DNA from: Halopseudomonas laoshanensis
GTDB lineage: Bacteria > Pseudomonadota > Gammaproteobacteria > Pseudomonadales > Pseudomonadaceae
Direction: 5' to 3'
DNA: 64,000 nucleotides
Assembly: GCF_008365385.1 (NCBI RefSeq)
Contig: NZ_QOVF01000006.1
Span: 1 to 64,000 of the forward strand
Within the stretch, counting starts at the first letter, position 1, and every line of letters begins with the position of its first letter. The notes beneath the pieces are model-generated. The model had not been told where the DNA came from, did not search any database, and saw nothing but the letters and a program-made list of their open reading frames with translations. Shown piece by piece: positions 36,547-44,822 of the stretch. Position numbers and translations under genes: made by a program.

Positions 36547-36587
36547 CGGTAGCCATCAAGACCCTGTCGTAGTGTGTACAGGATGGA

Positions 36588-37274
36588 ATGTACAGATACG
36601 ACTCAAGGGACTGGCTGGTCATGTATGCACGGATGCGGTTGCAACTGGATGGCGAAGGATCTCGCCGCGCCATTGCGAAGAGCCAAGGCGGCACCGAGAT
36701 ACCGATAGCGCTTGTTTCATTGGCGGTGGCGTTCGCTACCGTTGTCTTCTACCGCTGCGTCGCTGTTCATGGAAAGCGTACTGCTTCCCAGTGTGATGCA
36801 GCTGCTGTAACGCCCCTGCGCTCGCCCGGCAGAGCCCCCTTTCTGTCGATCAGCCAGCAACGTGGAGTGAGTCTGCTGGAGGTCATGATTGCAGTGCTGG
36901 TATTGGCGGTTGGCATACTGGGTGCAGCCTCCTTGCAGCTCAATGCGATACGTTACAGCGCCAGTGCCGGCTACAGCACCCAGGCAAGTCTGATAGCCAG
37001 TGATCTACTGGATCGCATGCGTGCCAATTCAGCATCGTTAGAAAACTATGCAGCATCGATAGAAGGGGACTGCACCAGGAGCAAAGGCGGCGGCAATATA
37101 GCAGTACGCGATCTGGCGGATTTCACCGAGGCGGTCACCTGCTACTTGCCCAGAAGCACGGGCGCTATTGTTATCAGTGGCGACCGCGCGACTATCAGTA
37201 TCAGTTGGTCCGAAGCCAGAACAGTGGCCGACGCAGAGGATACCCGCTTCGTTGTGTCTTCGGTGGTCAGGTAG
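36588..37274 (+). CDS. pilV: Type IV pilus minor pilin PilV, start uncertain
   Basis: The prepilin signature RG/VSLLEVMIAVLVLAVGILGA begins near residue 93 of the longest frame (228 residues), followed by the PilV-like LQLNAIRYSASAGYSTQASLIASDLLDRMR. Leaders of prepilins are normally 6-25 residues, whereas here the first ATG (36588) gives over 90 residues including an extra hydrophobic stretch. In-frame alternatives are ATG 36621, ATG 36633, TTG 36720 and GTG 36726. A CTG at 36843 would give the typical 8-residue leader MSISQQRG. The mature part is normal and probably primes pilus assembly with PilW, PilX, PilY1 and PilE. The stop overlaps pilW by one base. Confidence 0.8.
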   Translation: MYRYDSRDWLVMYARMRLQLDGEGSRRAIAKSQGGTEIPIALVSLAVAFATVVFYRCVAVHGKRTASQCDAAAVTPLRSPGRAPFLSISQQRGVSLLEVMIAVLVLAVGILGAASLQLNAIRYSASAGYSTQASLIASDLLDRMRANSASLENYAASIEGDCTRSKGGGNIAVRDLADFTEAVTCYLPRSTGAIVISGDRATISISWSEARTVADAEDTRFVVSSVVR

Positions 37275-38098
37275 TGACATCCTCGCTGCATTCACCGCTG
37301 AAGGCGTCGCTTATAGGGCGGCGGTGTGCCGGTTTTGGACTGATCGAACTGATGATTGCGTTGACGCTCGGGCTGGTTCTGGTAATGGGTGTGGTCCAGG
37401 TATTTATCGCCAGTAAACAGACGCTCGTAGTGCAGCGCGCTGCAGCCACCCTGCAGGAAGATGCGCGTTACCTGCTTGGACGTTTAAGCCAGGAATTGCG
37501 CATGCTGAACATGTACGGTTGCCTGGACCTGGCCCGCCTGCCGGAAAGCATTCGCAGTGCCGTTCCGCCAGCGCTTGAGGCGCCCATCAGTTATTCCGTT
37601 GGCAGCACTGCCGGGACCCTGACCTTGATTACAGCAGTGCCCAACGCCGAGATCTTCACTGCGGACACTACCCGCAGGGCCAGCAATTATGGCGCGCGTT
37701 GGCTGATAGTCACCAACTGCCGGGACACCGACGACCTGCGTATAGCGAGTGCTGATGAGCTTGACGTCAGACCCGGCGACCTGGTGATTCCGCTACGTCA
37801 GGTTGAATATCGGGTGAAAAATCACGCATTGCAGATACGCAATAACGGCGCAGGCAATTTCCAGACATTAATTGAAGGTGTGGCGGACCTGTCCCTGGGC
37901 TTCGGCCTGGCTGCCAGCGCAGATGACCGGCAGGTCAGTGGTGGATACATGGATGAGATTCCGGCCGCTCAGGCGCAGCTTGTACGCAGCGTCAAGTTGG
38001 ATCTGCAAATGAGCGACAACCCGCAAAGCCCGGAGGACGGCCAGGTGCGGGCGCAGAACTTCATGCAGGTGGTGGCCATCCGTAATCGAATTGACTGA
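37274..38098 (+). CDS. pilW: Type IV pilus minor pilin PilW
   Basis: A 274-residue prepilin. It starts at a GTG overlapping the pilV stop (TAGTG). The 20-residue leader ends CAG, cleaved before FGLIELMIALTLGLVLVMG with Glu5. The mature body has the PilW pattern (RAAATLQEDARYLLGRLSQEL helix, then a large beta domain with one Cys pair). It is part of the initiation complex at the pilus tip. Confidence 0.92.
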   Translation: MTSSLHSPLKASLIGRRCAGFGLIELMIALTLGLVLVMGVVQVFIASKQTLVVQRAAATLQEDARYLLGRLSQELRMLNMYGCLDLARLPESIRSAVPPALEAPISYSVGSTAGTLTLITAVPNAEIFTADTTRRASNYGARWLIVTNCRDTDDLRIASADELDVRPGDLVIPLRQVEYRVKNHALQIRNNGAGNFQTLIEGVADLSLGFGLAASADDRQVSGGYMDEIPAAQAQLVRSVKLDLQMSDNPQSPEDGQVRAQNFMQVVAIRNRID

Positions 38099-38111
38099 TC
38101 TGGAGTTGAGC

Positions 38112-38633
38112 ATGTGGGGTAAAAAATCAGACAGAGTGCAGCGTGGCTCGGCACTGATCGCGAGTCTGGTATTTCTGTTGTTGCTTACGCTGGTCGGGGT
38201 GGCGGGGATCAAGTCATCTACCAGTCAAGAGCGTATGGCCGCCAGCACAAAACTCAAAAATGACAGCGTGCAGGCAGCCGAGGCGGCCTTGCGCATTGTT
38301 TATCAGCAACTGGCTATAGCGGCGCAGGAAAACAAGCCTTTGCCCACGCCCTGTCAGGCGACGGATTGCGTTATTCCCGAGTCGGCTCTGGATATCGATG
38401 CGACGGGCTCCCCAGGGGCCGGCTGGGTGCAGATAGCTACCTCGGCCGAGACCAACAACATGCAGGTCTGGTACCGCATTACCAGTCTGGGTGAAGCGCT
38501 GGCACCAGCCAATACCCTGTCCGCCAGCCTGCCTTATGAAGGACCGGGCAACCTCTATCGCATTGTAGTGGTGAGTTTCAAAGGATCGACGCGCACGGTA
38601 CTGGAGAGTGTCTATGTGCATTATGTGGTCTGA
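38112..38633 (+). CDS. pilX: Type IV pilus assembly protein PilX
   Basis: A 173-residue prepilin-like protein. GGAG lies 6 bases before the ATG at 38112; the TTG at 38091 is less likely. The leader MWGKKSDRVQRG is followed by SALIASLVFLLLLTLVGVAG. Position 5 of the mature helix is Ala and not Glu, as is usual for PilX/GspK-type tip pilins. SSTSQERMAASTKLKNDSVQAAEAAL is the characteristic PilX helix (residues about 41-66). It overlaps pilY1 by 20 bases. Confidence 0.92.
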   Translation: MWGKKSDRVQRGSALIASLVFLLLLTLVGVAGIKSSTSQERMAASTKLKNDSVQAAEAALRIVYQQLAIAAQENKPLPTPCQATDCVIPESALDIDATGSPGAGWVQIATSAETNNMQVWYRITSLGEALAPANTLSASLPYEGPGNLYRIVVVSFKGSTRTVLESVYVHYVV

Positions 38634-41600
38634 GCAGTCACACCTCGCGGTTGGCGTTAGAACACGGGTGTGTGGTGTGGTATTGGGCGTCCTGGTCGCA
38701 CTGCCAGCGCAGGCCGGCTTCACTCCGTTCAGCGGTCCCTTGTTGTCCGCGTCCGGGGTGCCGCCCAACGTCGTGATGGTGTTTGATAATTCGTCCAGCA
38801 TGGTTATCAACCGCATCGACGGCGAAACCCGCCTGGACATTGCTCGGCAGACGGCCAAGGAGGTAATCGGCAACAACCGCCATGTGAATTTTGGTTTGTT
38901 CGCTTTCCGGGACACCGAGGGTCGCGGTGATCGTCGCAACGCGCCAGGCGGAAAGCTATTGGTCGAAGTAGGTGATATCTCCGCACAAAATAGCGAGGGC
39001 ATCGACAGGTTCAGCTCACTGAATAGCCAGCTTGATGCGCTCAGGCCGAGTACTCGTTCGTCGGCATACACCTATACGCCGTTGGCAGAAACCTATTACG
39101 AAGTGACACGCTACATGCGCGGAATGCGTGCCTTTTACCCGCAATCGAGCAGTGCTGCAAATCGTGAGCAATTTGCCAGTCCGATCCAATACCGCTGCCA
39201 GAAAAATGTTGGTTTAATAATCACCGACGGGCTGCCGACCTACGATTCAGAGTTTCCGACCGCTGTATCTCAGGATCCGGATATCGACAATCCAGCACTT
39301 GCAGGTGCCGTCAATCTGCCCAATTGGGACGGCGATACGGCCGGGGACAGTACCGGCGAACAGCTGAGCACGGAAGGTAGCCGCTTCTACCTCAACGACA
39401 TCGCGCAATTTGCCTACGAGATCGATCTGCGCAATGTTCAGCGGCACGCTATCGGTAACGATGCGGCCGGCGAGAGTTGGGACGATCCGGCCTTTCCAGA
39501 GCAGAACCTGCGCACCTATGCCCTGGGTTTCGCGCTGGATGATGAGCGTCTTGCCGGGGTCGCCAAGGCCGGAGGCGGGCGTTATTACACTGCATCTGAT
39601 CCCGAACAACTGACCGGTGCGTTGAATGATGTCATGCGCGAGATCAATGCGACCGCAGGCTCCGGTGGTGGCGCAGTTGCCAGCGCACCCGCTCTGGCGA
39701 CGGGGGCGCTGTATTACCGCACGCAATACAATCCACTGGACTGGAGCGGAGCGATAGAGGCTCTGAGTCTTGACGGCCAAGGCCGCGCAGGCACCCCGGT
39801 ATGGAGTAGCGACAGCACGGTCACTATCGATTCGGCAGCGCTCTATCAGACCTGGCGTCTGCCGCAGGATAACCGGCCGGGCGCAGTGCTCGCACTGGAT
39901 AACAGTACCTACACACAGTTGACTGAGGGGCAGCGTCGCCTTCTCGACGAAGCGGCCGGCACTCAGTCGGCTCAGTCGTTGTTGGATTGGAGCCGTGGGG
40001 TGGACGTTAGTGGGTACCGCGTCCGTGCTCGGCTGATGGGTGATGTGATCAACTCTTCGCTGGCACTGGCTGATGCTGGAACAGCGCTGGTCTCCAGGAA
40101 CATCACCGGTTATGTCGACTATCTGCAGAGCAAGCGGGCCAATATGTATTCGTCGTTGCTGGCTGGCGCCAATGATGGATTTCTGCATGTGCTGGCTGCG
40201 GATACCGGTGAGCATCGCTTGGCATATCTGCCTGCCAGTGCGCATGCTGCCCTGGGTGCCCGCGCGGCGACCGATTTTGTACAAAATGGCCATGTATCCG
40301 GCGTCGACGGCGGGATCGCAGTGGGCGATGCGCAATTGAATGACGTCTGGGCAACGCTGGCGGTGGCCGGTCTGGGCGCGGGTGGGCGTGGCCTGTTCGC
40401 GTTACGTCTGTTTGATCAGGTGTCGGGCAATGCTGCGCTCGGCGCTGAGTGGGAAATAAGCCCTGGCACTGCCGGCTATAGCGAGTTGGGTCACAGTTAC
40501 GGCAAGCCGGTGTTTGCGCGTTTAAACGGAGAGTGGGTAGTCATCGCCGGGAACGGTTATGGCGGCGCTTCCGGTCAACCGACCTTGTATGTGATCCGTG
40601 TCAGCGATGGCGAGTTACTCCGCAGTCTCGCGGCGGGCAGCGCCGATTCGGTAACGGGCAATGGTCTGTCTGCTCCGCAGGTGGTGACGAATTACCACGG
40701 CGAGGTGACTGCTGCATATGCCGGGGATTTGCAGGGGCGCGTGTGGAAGTTCGATCTGGCAGGTGAGCGCTCCGATTGGGCGGTCGCATTCGACGGTGCG
40801 CCCTTGTTCACCGCTGAGTTGGAAGCAGGTGTGGGCCAGCCGATCAGCGCGCAGCCGGTGTTGGTTGAACACCCTCAAGGCGGGCGGCTGGTCATTTTCG
40901 GAACCGGCAAGTTTCTGGAGGCTGCGGATCAACGCAGTACTGCGCTGCAGGCGGTGTATGCCGTATGGGATCGGCCTGGGGGCGCCGGCAGTATTACCGC
41001 CGGAACACTACAACCACAGCGCATTACCGGCGAATCAAGTGTGGGGAGTCGTCGGGTCCGAACCGTAAGCCAGGATCGGGTGAACTGGAGCGGCACGCGT
41101 GGCGACGGTTGGTATCTGCCCCTGATTGCGGCTGACCGTCCCCAGGGTGAGCGAGTAACAGGTAACTTGCTGATTCGCGGCGGGCGGCTGCTGTTCAATA
41201 CCGGGTTTGTTCAGGCTGGTGGTGATCCTTGTCTGAGTCAGGGCGCGGGCTGGCTGATGTCCATGGATGTGTTTTCTGGCGGCATGCCTGCGGTGGCGAC
41301 ACTGGACGGCAATGATGATGGCGTGGTTGATAGCGCCGATACGCCCCAGGCGGGTGTAAGCATTGACGGCGGCCTGCCGGGGGATCTGGTGATACTTGAG
41401 CAACCGCGCATACTTCCCGCCGACGGCTCTGACGGCTCTGACGGCTCCGACGGCTCCCACAATCCTGTAGGCGAACCCGGCGCGGGCAGCCCCGCTGCAC
41501 CTCAGCGCTGTGATGCTGCCACAGAATTCTGCCCCTGTGATCCGGCGGTCGATGAATGTGCATGCCAGCCTGGAGAGCCCGATTGCCGGACGATCTACTG

Positions 41601-41703
41601 CGGTCAGGAATATAACCTTGCCGTCACTACTACTTCGGTCGATCTGGTAGTGGGCTCGGGCAACTGCCGTTTCAATCGAGTCATGTGGCGGCAATTGATG
41701 TGA
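38614..41703 (+). CDS. pilY1: Type IV pilus tip adhesin/assembly factor PilY1
   Basis: A 1029-residue exported protein. GGAGAG 7 bases upstream supports ATG 38614, inside pilX. The signal peptide is residues 1-34 (ending PAQA). An N-terminal von Willebrand A-like domain carries the MIDAS triplet Asp58-x-Ser60-x-Ser62 (FDNSSSM) and LIITDGLPT near 205. The C-terminal beta-propeller (about residues 480-895) matches PilY1/PilC. A DxNxDxxxDxxD calcium loop sits at residues 898-909. Then come a four-copy Asp-Gly-Ser linker (from residue 937) and a tail with eight cysteines that I do not recall from P. aeruginosa PilY1. It should act in surface sensing, adhesion and control of retraction. Confidence 0.93.
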   Translation: MCIMWSEQSHLAVGVRTRVCGVVLGVLVALPAQAGFTPFSGPLLSASGVPPNVVMVFDNSSSMVINRIDGETRLDIARQTAKEVIGNNRHVNFGLFAFRDTEGRGDRRNAPGGKLLVEVGDISAQNSEGIDRFSSLNSQLDALRPSTRSSAYTYTPLAETYYEVTRYMRGMRAFYPQSSSAANREQFASPIQYRCQKNVGLIITDGLPTYDSEFPTAVSQDPDIDNPALAGAVNLPNWDGDTAGDSTGEQLSTEGSRFYLNDIAQFAYEIDLRNVQRHAIGNDAAGESWDDPAFPEQNLRTYALGFALDDERLAGVAKAGGGRYYTASDPEQLTGALNDVMREINATAGSGGGAVASAPALATGALYYRTQYNPLDWSGAIEALSLDGQGRAGTPVWSSDSTVTIDSAALYQTWRLPQDNRPGAVLALDNSTYTQLTEGQRRLLDEAAGTQSAQSLLDWSRGVDVSGYRVRARLMGDVINSSLALADAGTALVSRNITGYVDYLQSKRANMYSSLLAGANDGFLHVLAADTGEHRLAYLPASAHAALGARAATDFVQNGHVSGVDGGIAVGDAQLNDVWATLAVAGLGAGGRGLFALRLFDQVSGNAALGAEWEISPGTAGYSELGHSYGKPVFARLNGEWVVIAGNGYGGASGQPTLYVIRVSDGELLRSLAAGSADSVTGNGLSAPQVVTNYHGEVTAAYAGDLQGRVWKFDLAGERSDWAVAFDGAPLFTAELEAGVGQPISAQPVLVEHPQGGRLVIFGTGKFLEAADQRSTALQAVYAVWDRPGGAGSITAGTLQPQRITGESSVGSRRVRTVSQDRVNWSGTRGDGWYLPLIAADRPQGERVTGNLLIRGGRLLFNTGFVQAGGDPCLSQGAGWLMSMDVFSGGMPAVATLDGNDDGVVDSADTPQAGVSIDGGLPGDLVILEQPRILPADGSDGSDGSDGSHNPVGEPGAGSPAAPQRCDAATEFCPCDPAVDECACQPGEPDCRTIYCGQEYNLAVTTTSVDLVVGSGNCRFNRVMWRQLM
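41422..41457 (+). repeat. 9-bp tandem repeat within pilY1, four copies
   Basis: Four copies of GACGGCTCT/GACGGCTCC in a row encode (Asp-Gly-Ser)4 at about residues 937-948 of PilY1. In-frame copy-number change would alter linker length without a frameshift. Confidence 0.9.
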
Positions 41704-41713
41704 TCGTTAGAGC

Positions 41714-41746
41714 GCTTACGCAGGGCTTACGCAGGGTTTACGCAAG
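41714..41746 (+). repeat. 11-bp tandem repeat between pilY1 and pilE
   Basis: Two exact copies of GCTTACGCAGG (41714-41724 and 41725-41735) and a third with two changes (41736-41746) fill the 53-bp gap between pilY1 and pilE, ending just before the pilE ribosome site. Confidence 0.85.
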
Positions 41747-41756
41747 GGAGACGCGG

Positions 41757-42158
41757 ATGAGAAAACCGAAGCAGGCAGGCTTCACTCTGATTGAGGTAAT
41801 GATCGTGGCCGCGATTGTAGGCATTCTGGCAGCCATCGCTTATCCCTCCTACCAGGAACACGTTCGCCAGGCGCGGCGCGCGGAAGTAGCAACCGTGCTG
41901 CTTGAGAGTGCCCAGTTGTTAGAGCGGCATTTTACCCGCCATGGCGCTTACGACGCGGGTACCCTGGCGTTGGCTAGCCAGAGCCCTACGGTCGGACAAG
42001 CGGTATTTACCCTCACTGCGGTGCTTGACGAGGATAGCTACAGTTTGACTGCACGCGCAGTGCCGCAGGGCATTATGGCCGGGGACGTCTGTGCCCGGTA
42101 CACGCTCAATCAAGTGGGGCAGCGCACGCCAGCCGACATTAGATGCTGGCGGCGCTGA
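41757..42158 (+). CDS. pilE: Type IV pilus minor pilin PilE
   Basis: A 133-residue prepilin. GGGAG lies 6 bases upstream of the ATG at 41757; the longer frame from 41685 is rejected. The leader MRKPKQAG is cleaved before FTLIEVMIVAAIVGILAAIAYPSYQEHV, a textbook N-methylated helix with Glu5. The C-terminal domain has a Cys pair near residues 116 and 130. It completes the minor-pilin set. It is convergent with uraA across only 9 bases, and no terminator is visible. Confidence 0.93.
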   Translation: MRKPKQAGFTLIEVMIVAAIVGILAAIAYPSYQEHVRQARRAEVATVLLESAQLLERHFTRHGAYDAGTLALASQSPTVGQAVFTLTAVLDEDSYSLTARAVPQGIMAGDVCARYTLNQVGQRTPADIRCWRR

Positions 42159-42167
42159 GAGTAGAGG

Positions 42168-43433
42168 TTACTCGGCGGGTTCTTCGCCAACATCGGCGGC
42201 CATTTCAGCGGTGGGGTGGGGCAGTAGCAGATTCATGAGAATGGCTACCACACCGCACAGGCTGATGCCCTGCAGGCTGAAACTGTCATTACCAATGATC
42301 AGGCCGCCGATACCGAATACCAGGGTCACTGACACAATGCACAGATTGCGGGCTTGTGACAGGTCGACCTGGTGGCGGATAAGCGTATTCATGCCGACCA
42401 CCGCGATGGAGCCAAACAGCAGGCAGAGAATGCCACCCATCACCGGTACCGGCATGCTCAACAGCACCGCCCCGAACTTGTCGATAAAGGCCAGGCCAAT
42501 GGCAAACACCGCCGCCCAGATCATCACGTTGGGATTGAAATTGCGCGTCAACATCACAGCGCCGGTCACTTCCGAGTAGGTCGTGTTTGGCGGGCCACCG
42601 AAGCAGGCAGCGGCCGAAGTGGCCAGCCCGTCGCCGAGCAGCGTGCGCTGGAGCCCGGGCTTTCTGATGTAATCCTTGCCGGTTACCGAGCCAATCGCCA
42701 GCACGTCGCCGATATGTTCAATCGCCGGAGCAATGGCGACGGGGATCATGAACAGGATCGCCGCCAGCTTGAATTCAGGGGTCACAAAGCTGGGTACAGC
42801 CATCCATTCGGCCTCCCCGACTACGCTGAAATCAACCACGCCGAGAAACCAGGACAACCCGTAGCCCACCAGCACGCCGGCGAGAATCGGCACAAGTCTG
42901 AAAATACCCTTGGCAAACACCGCGAACACAATGGTGGTAGCCAGGGCGGACATGGAAATAATCATCGCGGTGGAGTATTCCACCAACTGTGCACTGCCAT
43001 CGCCGGCCTTGCCCATAGCCATATTGACGGCCACCGACGCCAAGCCGAGACCGATAACCATAATCACCGGACCGACCACCACCGGTGGCAACAAGCGGTG
43101 GATAAATCCAGGTCCACGCAGGCGCACTATCAAGCTTAGCAGGATATACATGAACCCCGCCGCCATGAGTCCGCCGAGCGTAGCGGGCAGGCCCCAGGTC
43201 TGATTGCTGTAGAGGATAGGAGCAATAAAGGCGAAGCTTGATGCGAGGAAGACCGGCACCTGACGCTGGGTGGTGAACTGGAAAATCAGAGTGCCGATGC
43301 CGGCGGTAAACAACGCAACGCTGGGATTCATGCCGGTAATCAAGGGCATGAGTACCAGCGCGCCGAAAGCTACAAACAACATTTGCGAGCCTGCCAGCGC
43401 GCTGCGCCAGCCCGTGGTCTGCACTGAATCCAT
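42168..43433 (-). CDS. uraA: Uracil permease
   Basis: A 421-residue nucleobase:proton symporter (NCS2 family) with about 12-14 hydrophobic helices. Family motifs are FVAFGALVLMPLITGMNP near residues 20-37, the substrate Glu in PVAIAPAIEHIGDVLAIG near residues 232-249, and PPNTTYSEVTGAVMLTRN. It overlaps the upp stop (ATGA), so uptake and salvage are coupled. Confidence 0.93.
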   Translation of the reverse strand: MDSVQTTGWRSALAGSQMLFVAFGALVLMPLITGMNPSVALFTAGIGTLIFQFTTQRQVPVFLASSFAFIAPILYSNQTWGLPATLGGLMAAGFMYILLSLIVRLRGPGFIHRLLPPVVVGPVIMVIGLGLASVAVNMAMGKAGDGSAQLVEYSTAMIISMSALATTIVFAVFAKGIFRLVPILAGVLVGYGLSWFLGVVDFSVVGEAEWMAVPSFVTPEFKLAAILFMIPVAIAPAIEHIGDVLAIGSVTGKDYIRKPGLQRTLLGDGLATSAAACFGGPPNTTYSEVTGAVMLTRNFNPNVMIWAAVFAIGLAFIDKFGAVLLSMPVPVMGGILCLLFGSIAVVGMNTLIRHQVDLSQARNLCIVSVTLVFGIGGLIIGNDSFSLQGISLCGVVAILMNLLLPHPTAEMAADVGEEPAE

Positions 43434-44074
43434 CAGTGAACATCCTTCTGTTTGGTGCCGAAGATCTTGTCGCCAGCATCACCGAGACCGGGAATGATAT
43501 AGCCGTGCTCGTTGAGGCGCTCATCGATCGATGCGGTAAATATCTGTACATCGGGGTGCGCCTTGTAAACGCGGGCTATGCCTTCTGGCGCGGCGACCAG
43601 AACCAGTGCGCGAATCTCTCTCGCACCGGCGCGCTTGAGCATGTCTATGGTGGCGACCAGGGACCCGCCGGTGGCCAGCATCGGATCGATGATCAGTGCC
43701 ATGCGCTGGTTCATTTCACCCACGAGTTTTTCCAGGTAGGTGTCCGCCTCAAGGGTTTCCTCATTGCGCACTAGGCCGATCACACTGACCTTGGCGCTGG
43801 GGATCAAGCTGAGTACGCCGTCCAGCATGCCCAGGCCGGCCCGTAAAATGGGCACGACAGTGACCTTCTTGCCGGAGAGTTTTTCCACCTCGACGGTGCC
43901 GCACCAACCCTCGATCTGTTGAGGCTCCACAGGCATATCCTGGGTGGCTTCATAGGTCAGCAGGGCCGCAACTTCCTGCGCGAGTTCACGAAAGTTTTTG
44001 GTACTGATCTCGGCTCGGCGCATCAGACCCAGCTTGTGGCGGATCAGAGGGTGACGTATTTCTTTGATATTCAT
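43433..44074 (-). CDS. upp: Uracil phosphoribosyltransferase
   Basis: A 213-residue enzyme converting uracil and PRPP to UMP. The PRPP loop is [19 protein letters not shown] near residues 127-145, and the uracil-binding [16 protein letters not shown] is near the C-terminus. It is translationally coupled to uraA downstream. Confidence 0.96.
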   Translation of the reverse strand: MNIKEIRHPLIRHKLGLMRRAEISTKNFRELAQEVAALLTYEATQDMPVEPQQIEGWCGTVEVEKLSGKKVTVVPILRAGLGMLDGVLSLIPSAKVSVIGLVRNEETLEADTYLEKLVGEMNQRMALIIDPMLATGGSLVATIDMLKRAGAREIRALVLVAAPEGIARVYKAHPDVQIFTASIDERLNEHGYIIPGLGDAGDKIFGTKQKDVH

Positions 44075-44237
44075 CAGCAGTTACTCTCGTGCGGGGCGCT
44101 TGGAATGGGCATAGCCTAAACTAATGTCCGTTTGCGGTCATCCGCCTTGAACCGTCGCGCGACCCGCCATGCTTGCCTTTCGCGCTCAGGATCAGTAATT
44201 TGCGCACCCTCTATTAGCTTCGTACCGGGAGTTCTGC

Positions 44238-44795
44238 ATGTCCGTCGATCTGGATCACATTCGGCAAGTCAAGGCCGAGGCCGACTGTCTGTTTACCGCG
44301 GCTGATATAGAAGCGGCCATGGATCGCATGGCAGCCGAGATCAATGCCACGTTGGCCGATAGCAATCCCATCGTCTATAGCGTGATGAATGGCGGCCTGG
44401 TGATTGCTGGTCAACTGGTGACCCGTCTGGACTTCCCGATGGAGGTTGGCTATCTGCATGCCACGCGTTATCGGAATAAGCTGTCCGGCGGCGAGCTGTT
44501 CTGGAAGGCTCGCGCCGAGCATTCGCTGGTCGGGCGCACGGTGCTGATCGTCGACGACATTCTTGACGAGGGCCACACCCTGGCAGCCATTGTTGAATAT
44601 TGCCGGGATGCGGGCGCTAGCCAGGTTCTCACCGCGGTTTTGCTCGACAAGCAGCATGATCGCAAGGCCTACGCGGGGATGCGGGCGGACTTTACCGGGA
44701 TGCCGGTAGTAGATCGCTACATCTTCGGCTTTGGCCTGGATTACAAGGGCTATTGGCGCAATGCCAACGGTATTTTTGCCATACCTGAAGCTTGA
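44238..44795 (+). CDS. hpt: Hypoxanthine-guanine phosphoribosyltransferase
   Basis: A 185-residue purine-salvage enzyme. The PRPP-binding loop is VLIVDDILDEGHTLA near residues 99-113. The flexible loop region (YLHATRYRNKLSGG) is near 75-88, and a purine-binding DYKGYWRN is present. It is divergent from the uraA-upp pair, so pyrimidine and purine salvage sit back to back. Confidence 0.92.
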   Translation: MSVDLDHIRQVKAEADCLFTAADIEAAMDRMAAEINATLADSNPIVYSVMNGGLVIAGQLVTRLDFPMEVGYLHATRYRNKLSGGELFWKARAEHSLVGRTVLIVDDILDEGHTLAAIVEYCRDAGASQVLTAVLLDKQHDRKAYAGMRADFTGMPVVDRYIFGFGLDYKGYWRNANGIFAIPEA

Positions 44796-44822
44796 TCCAG
44801 GCGCCCTGGTAGCCTGAGCGCT

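Noticed and set aside
36575-36595. TGTACAG direct repeat (36575-36581 and 36589-36595) before pilV as a MerR/LitR operator
   Set aside because: The spacing is 8 bases instead of 12-13, and the second copy overlaps the first ATG. The TGTACA hexamer occurs repeatedly by chance inside genes of this window.
36661-36700. Segment with ATTGCGAAGAGCCAAGG as a dispersed ATTGCGAGGAGCGAAG-type repeat inserted into pilV leader
   Set aside because: Resemblance is partial and I cannot see a second arm; too weak without a genome-wide copy search.
39247-40335. 362-codon frame antisense to pilY1
   Set aside because: Located wholly inside pilY1, with no plausible start signal or recognisable domain.
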